Shown one piece after another: positions 60,105 through 64,000 of a stretch of 64,000 nt of DNA. Positions within the stretch are counted from its first letter, which is position 1. Every line of letters begins with the position of its first letter. Made by a program: the position numbers and the translations under genes. Below the pieces are notes generated by a model that was not told the DNA's origin, searched no databases, and worked only from the letters and a program-made list of their open reading frames with translations. Origin of the DNA: CADEDV01 sp048498035 (GTDB lineage Bacteria; Bacteroidota; Bacteroidia; Chitinophagales; Chitinophagaceae); the NCBI GenBank assembly GCA_048498035.1, contig JBEHYT010000020.1:1-64000 (forward strand), given 5' to 3'.

Positions 60105-61760
60105 ATGAGTTTTACCAATTTTACAGTTCCGTATCCTGCTGAGGACCCTTACAAGAAGAAAGTTGCTTACTTCTCTATGGAATTTGCCACCCATCAGCCG
60201 CTGAAAATTTACAGTGGGGGATTGGGTTTCCTGGCGGGCTCACACCTTCGCAGCGCCTACGAATTGCGCCAAAACCTGGTGGGCATCGGCATCCTTTGGA
60301 AATATGGCTATTACGACCAGGAACGTCACCAGGATCAAACGCTTGACGTAGCCTGGAATGAAAAAACCTACAGTTTCCTGGAAGACACGGGCATCAAGTT
60401 CCAGATCAATGTGCATGAACACCCGGTGTGGGTGAAAGTGTATTACCTGAACCCGGAAACTTTTAAAACGGCGCCGCTTTTCCTGCTGTCGACCGACGTT
60501 CCGGAAAATGACTACGTATCACAAACGATTACCCACCGCCTTTATGATGCCAATGTGGCAACAAAGGTGGCGCAGTTTATCCTGCTGGGTGTGGGTGGCG
60601 CAAGATTGCTGGAATTATTGAATTTCAACCCGGATCTTTTTCATCTGAATGAAGCGCATGGTGTTTCTGCGGCGTTTTATATGTACAATAAACTCGGACG
60701 AAATAAAGAAGAAGTAAAGAAGCGCTTTGTTTTTACAACACATACGCCCGAAGAAGCGGGGAATGAAAAGCATGATATTTTTCTCTGTCATAAAATGAGT
60801 TATTTCTGCGGGCTCACCGTAGATGAAGCAAAGGAACTCACCGGCATGCCGGATAACAACTTTAATCATTCGTTGGCGGCCCTGCGGCTTTCACATATCG
60901 CCAATGGCGTGTCACAACTGCATGGGCATGTATCCAGGGCCATGTGGAGCAAGTACCCGGATATCTGCCCGATTACATCCATTACCAATGCGCAGAACTG
61001 GCGCTATTGGGCCGATAAACAATTGTACCGGTTTATGGAAGCCGGCGATAACTACGGAATAGACGATCGAAAAAAATACCTGAAGAAAAGGGCTTTTGAA
61101 ATTGTGGCAGACCAAACAGGAAAGTTGTTTAATCCTGATGTATTTACCATTGTATGGGCGCGTCGCTTTGCAGGGTATAAACGGGCGGGTTTACTGGCTG
61201 CGGATATGAATCGGTTTGAAGCGCTGCTGAGCAATACTAAACACCCGGTGCAGATCATCTGGGCGGGCAAACCTTACCCGGTAGATCATCCCGCCATTAG
61301 TGAATTTAACCAGTTGGTACACCTGAGTAAACGCTTTAGCAATGTAGCCGTGCTGATTGGGTATGAACTCGCCTTGTCGAAGCGCCTGAAACAAGCCGCA
61401 GATTGCTGGCTGAATAATCCGCGCGTGCCGCGCGAAGCCTCCGGCACCAGCGGCATGACTGCCGCGATGAATGGTGCGGTCAATTTTTCTACCAACGACG
61501 GATGGATCCCCGAATTTATCAATCACGGCAATAACGGTTTTGTTGTGCCCATGGCAGATTACCTGCACATGCCGGTGCATGAGCAGGATGAATATGATCT
61601 CAACAAGATTTATGAAATTCTGCAGGGAGAAATTCTTCCCCTGTATTACAACGATTACAACACCTGGCGTGAAGTGATGAAAAATGGTATGAAGGATGTG
61701 CGCTTCCAGTTCGATAGCAACCGGATGGCCCATGAGTACTACGAGATCATGTACAAGTAA
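60105..61760 (+). CDS. Alpha-glucan phosphorylase-like protein without PLP lysine
   Basis: The 551-residue GT35-type protein belongs to the short phosphorylase group: VAYFSMEFATHQPLKIYSGGLGFLAGSHLRSAYEL at the start, FHLNEAHGVSAAF, FVFTTHTPEEAGNEKHD, and FTIVWARRFAGYKRA, in the right order. The PLP attachment motif has EASGTSGM followed by Thr452 where phosphorylases have the Schiff-base Lys, then AAMNG. PLP is essential for known phosphorylases, so this protein may have a different activity or none. It lies between a lipoprotein gene and the convergent ispH; a GH13 amylase is close by. Confidence 0.87.
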   Translation: MSFTNFTVPYPAEDPYKKKVAYFSMEFATHQPLKIYSGGLGFLAGSHLRSAYELRQNLVGIGILWKYGYYDQERHQDQTLDVAWNEKTYSFLEDTGIKFQINVHEHPVWVKVYYLNPETFKTAPLFLLSTDVPENDYVSQTITHRLYDANVATKVAQFILLGVGGARLLELLNFNPDLFHLNEAHGVSAAFYMYNKLGRNKEEVKKRFVFTTHTPEEAGNEKHDIFLCHKMSYFCGLTVDEAKELTGMPDNNFNHSLAALRLSHIANGVSQLHGHVSRAMWSKYPDICPITSITNAQNWRYWADKQLYRFMEAGDNYGIDDRKKYLKKRAFEIVADQTGKLFNPDVFTIVWARRFAGYKRAGLLAADMNRFEALLSNTKHPVQIIWAGKPYPVDHPAISEFNQLVHLSKRFSNVAVLIGYELALSKRLKQAADCWLNNPRVPREASGTSGMTAAMNGAVNFSTNDGWIPEFINHGNNGFVVPMADYLHMPVHEQDEYDLNKIYEILQGEILPLYYNDYNTWREVMKNGMKDVRFQFDSNRMAHEYYEIMYK

Positions 61761-61785
61761 ATTGCCTGACGCGGAATACGAATGG

Positions 61786-63006
61786 TTAACCTTTCATGGT
61801 TAATTTTTCGTATTCTTCCATTGCGCCTGGAATAAATCCTGCTATTTTTTTTATGACCTGTTCCACCAGTGCATCGGGGCAGGAAGCTCCACTGGTGATC
61901 AGGATATCAAGCGGTCGCACGGCGGGAAGAAAATCAATTGTTTCCATCACCGTTTTACGATGAAAATCATAATGGCTGACGGCTGATGCCGAATGGATTT
62001 GACCCGCATCACTGATAAAATAAGTGGGTAGTTTTTCTTCGCAAAGTTCAACCAGGTGAGAGGTGTTGGATGAATTATAACCGCCTACCACTATCGCCAG
62101 GTGAGCCGGTGTTTGCAACATTCCGCTAACTGCAGTCTGGTTATCGTTGGTGGCATAGCACAATGTATCCCTGGTGTCTGCAAATCGCTCTTCGATAGAT
62201 GCGGGTTTAAAATGATCCAGCATTACCTGCTTCAGGTAATCGGCAATAGCCTGCGTGTCTGCAGCCAGCATGGTGGTTTGGTTTACCACGCCAATGCGTT
62301 GCAAATCCCTGTCAACAGAAAACCCGGGCGAATACTGCCCGGCAAATTCATCATAAAATTGTGCGCTGTTTTTTTCGCCGGTGATATATTTTGCCAGTTC
62401 GGTGGCTTGAGCCATATCCCTGACGATTACAGAAGGTGATTGTGCTGCGGCGTGTGAAAACGTGGCTCTTGTTTCTTCATGATTGGGCTTGCCGTGGATG
62501 ATGATGCTATATCCCTTCCTGGCAATCGCTTCGCCGCGGTTCCAGACCTTTTCTACAAAGGGGCAGGTGGTGTTGTATTTTTCGGTGCGGATGCCGATTC
62601 CCTGGAGGCGTTTTTCAATTTCCAGCGTTGTGCCAAATGCAGGAATGATCACTACATCATCTGACCGCAGTTCATCAAACGAAACCAGTTCCCGTCCGTA
62701 AGTATCCTGCAGGAATTGTACGCCATGTGATTGCAGGTCTGCATTTACCTGCGGGTTATGGATCATTTCGCTCAGGAGAAAAATTCGTTTGCCCGGGTTT
62801 TCTTCCACTGTACGAAAAGCGATCTCGATCGCATTCTCCACACCATAGCAAAACCCGAAATGGCGGGCCAGGTAAAAACGCAGATCGCCGAGGTTGAGCA
62901 GGGTGGGACTAAAATCCTTTTTCATCCTGTCTTCCTCTTTCCGCTTTTTCTTGATGGCCGAAATCAGCGGACTCCGGTAAATGATCGGGACGTCGAAGCT
63001 TTTCAT
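61786..63006 (-). CDS. ispH: 4-hydroxy-3-methylbut-2-enyl diphosphate reductase
   Basis: IspH (LytB) carries out the last step of the MEP pathway, making IPP and DMAPP with a 4Fe-4S centre. The 406-residue protein has the three cluster cysteines in GFCYGVENA, NTTCPFVEKVW, and TSGASCPD, and the loops VIIHGK-like IIIHGKPNHEET and VVGGYNSSNTSHL. It is longer than the ~315-residue E. coli form, as in several Bacteroidota. ATG 63006 is chosen; a TATCTTTG promoter box (63011-63018, minus strand) ends 5 bp before it. Confidence 0.95.
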   Translation of the reverse strand: MKSFDVPIIYRSPLISAIKKKRKEEDRMKKDFSPTLLNLGDLRFYLARHFGFCYGVENAIEIAFRTVEENPGKRIFLLSEMIHNPQVNADLQSHGVQFLQDTYGRELVSFDELRSDDVVIIPAFGTTLEIEKRLQGIGIRTEKYNTTCPFVEKVWNRGEAIARKGYSIIIHGKPNHEETRATFSHAAAQSPSVIVRDMAQATELAKYITGEKNSAQFYDEFAGQYSPGFSVDRDLQRIGVVNQTTMLAADTQAIADYLKQVMLDHFKPASIEERFADTRDTLCYATNDNQTAVSGMLQTPAHLAIVVGGYNSSNTSHLVELCEEKLPTYFISDAGQIHSASAVSHYDFHRKTVMETIDFLPAVRPLDILITSGASCPDALVEQVIKKIAGFIPGAMEEYEKLTMKG

Positions 63007-63094
63007 AGGGCAAAGATAGAATGGGATTTTGACAAATGGCCTTCTGTGTAAGGCTGCACGAAAACAATTAACTATCTTCCGGCAAAGTTTCGCT

Positions 63095-64000
63095 ATGCGA
63101 TTAATCTTGCTTGTAGCCAGTTGTTGCCTGCTACTACCGGCCTGCAAACTGATGCCGAAGAAAAAAGAAAAAGAAGAGCTGACCAAACCGACCAGTATGA
63201 ACACGCATTTTGTTGCCCCGGAATGGGCCCACAACACCAATATTTACGAGGTAAACCTGCGGCAATTCACTACCGAAGGAACATTCAACGCATTTGTTGG
63301 CGCTCTTCCGCGCTTGCGCGATATGGGTGTAAAAACCCTTTGGTTCATGCCCATCACACCCATTGCGCAGATGAATAAAAAAGGCGAGATCGGAAGCCCG
63401 TATGCGTGCTCCGACTACACGTCTGTAAACCCCGAATTTGGAACGCTCCAGGATTTTAAAGACCTGGTACAAACGGCGCACCAGATGGGTTTTAAAGTGA
63501 TCCTGGACTGGGTGGCCAACCATACTGGTTGGGATCATCGCTGGACGCGTGAACATCCTGATTTTTACCTCCACGATTCCGCTACCCACACGTTTAAAAC
63601 CGCATCCGGAATGGATGACATCATCGAACTGGATTACAACAATCCAAATCTCGTAGCAGCGATGATTGATGCCATGAAATACTGGGTAAATGAATGTGAT
63701 ATTGATGGCTTCCGGTGCGACCTCGCCTCCTGGGTTGATCTGAAGTTCTGGCAACAGGCCCGACCGGAGCTGGATGCCGTTAAACCATTATTCTGGCTGG
63801 GTGAATTTGATGAACTGGAAAACCCGGAGTACGGCCGTGTGTTTGACGCAAGCTATAGCTGGAAATGGATGCATAAAACGGAAGATTTTTACAAACATCA
63901 GCTACCCCTGCAGGAACTGGATTCATTGCTACAGGCCTATAGCGCTATTGGCGACAGCAGTATGCGTGCATGGTTTACCAGCAATCATGATGAAAACAGT
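63095..64000 (+). CDS. GH13 alpha-amylase-type lipoprotein (partial, continues past window)
   Basis: The first 302 codons encode a lipoprotein (CCLLLPACKL, Cys ~17) and a GH13 (beta/alpha)8 barrel: IYEVNLRQFTTEGTF, VKTLWFMPITPI, VILDWVANHTGWDH (region I-like), GFRCDLASW with the nucleophile Asp (region II), WLGEFDELENPEYG with the acid/base Glu (region III), and TSNHDENS (region IV). It likely hydrolyses alpha-glucans at the cell surface or in the periplasm. The C-terminal domain lies outside the window. It is divergent from ispH. Confidence 0.93.
   Translation, partial: MRLILLVASCCLLLPACKLMPKKKEKEELTKPTSMNTHFVAPEWAHNTNIYEVNLRQFTTEGTFNAFVGALPRLRDMGVKTLWFMPITPIAQMNKKGEIGSPYACSDYTSVNPEFGTLQDFKDLVQTAHQMGFKVILDWVANHTGWDHRWTREHPDFYLHDSATHTFKTASGMDDIIELDYNNPNLVAAMIDAMKYWVNECDIDGFRCDLASWVDLKFWQQARPELDAVKPLFWLGEFDELENPEYGRVFDASYSWKWMHKTEDFYKHQLPLQELDSLLQAYSAIGDSSMRAWFTSNHDENS

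Overview
The window looks like chromosomal DNA of a Bacteroidota bacterium, most likely a member of the Chitinophagaceae or a close relative. The grounds are: many promoters with a TAnnTTTG -7 box (often with TTG or TTTG about 19-21 bp upstream); a DUF5103 protein (the type IX secretion plug family); the short prolyl-tRNA synthetase; DUF2911, DUF4129 and DUF4350 proteins; TlpA/DUF4369 thioredoxins; and tRNAs without an encoded CCA. No ribosomal RNA operon, prophage, transposase or CRISPR array was found. Taxonomy is inferred from gene content, not from a marker search.

Layout. 1-480: one end of an interspersed non-coding element, then tRNA-Leu(CAG) with its promoter and terminator and a partial duplicate of its 3' end. 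571-12726: an ACT-domain protein, secreted proteins, dapD, a glycosyltransferase, then tRNA/translation genes (Sua5/YrdC, CCA-adding-type HD nucleotidyltransferase, miaA), an aldo/keto reductase and an outer-membrane FadL-type protein. 12896-21340: proS, then a MoxR cluster (RDD, SpoIIM-like, DUF4129, DUF4350, MoxR ATPase, DUF58). 21391-25171: truB, a TamA/BamA-like Omp85 lipoprotein and a TrmH-type rRNA methylase. 25172-25723: a complete 360-bp element with terminal inverted repeats and strong internal hairpins. 25724-33381: a LolC/E-type permease, T9SS plug, SRP RNA, transaldolase, an ArsR regulator with its operator, a sorbosone-dehydrogenase-like lipoprotein, and small exported proteins.

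33401-40198: a complete trp operon, trpEGDCFBA, with a canonical promoter, a short leader ORF containing three consecutive Trp codons and a strong intrinsic terminator. This is a textbook transcription attenuator. 40340-53799: mixed single genes and short operons, including TlpA-like thioredoxin, pdxJ, ahcY, a PrsW protease, an M23-fold protein lacking the catalytic histidines, and a putative papain/C39-fold secreted protein. 53980-64000: icd, a Crp/Fnr regulator, a tandem intergenic array, a manganese module (MntR-type repressor plus an Nramp-UspA fusion, with a palindromic operator over the -7 box), an alpha-glucan phosphorylase-like protein whose PLP lysine is replaced by threonine, ispH, and a GH13 amylase lipoprotein cut by the window end.

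The least explained parts are the interspersed TGTCCGGGGAAA element family (five boundary copies here), the phosphorylase-like protein without its PLP lysine, a protein made of eight ~22-residue repeats, and a promoter-terminator pair without an ORF that may encode a small RNA.
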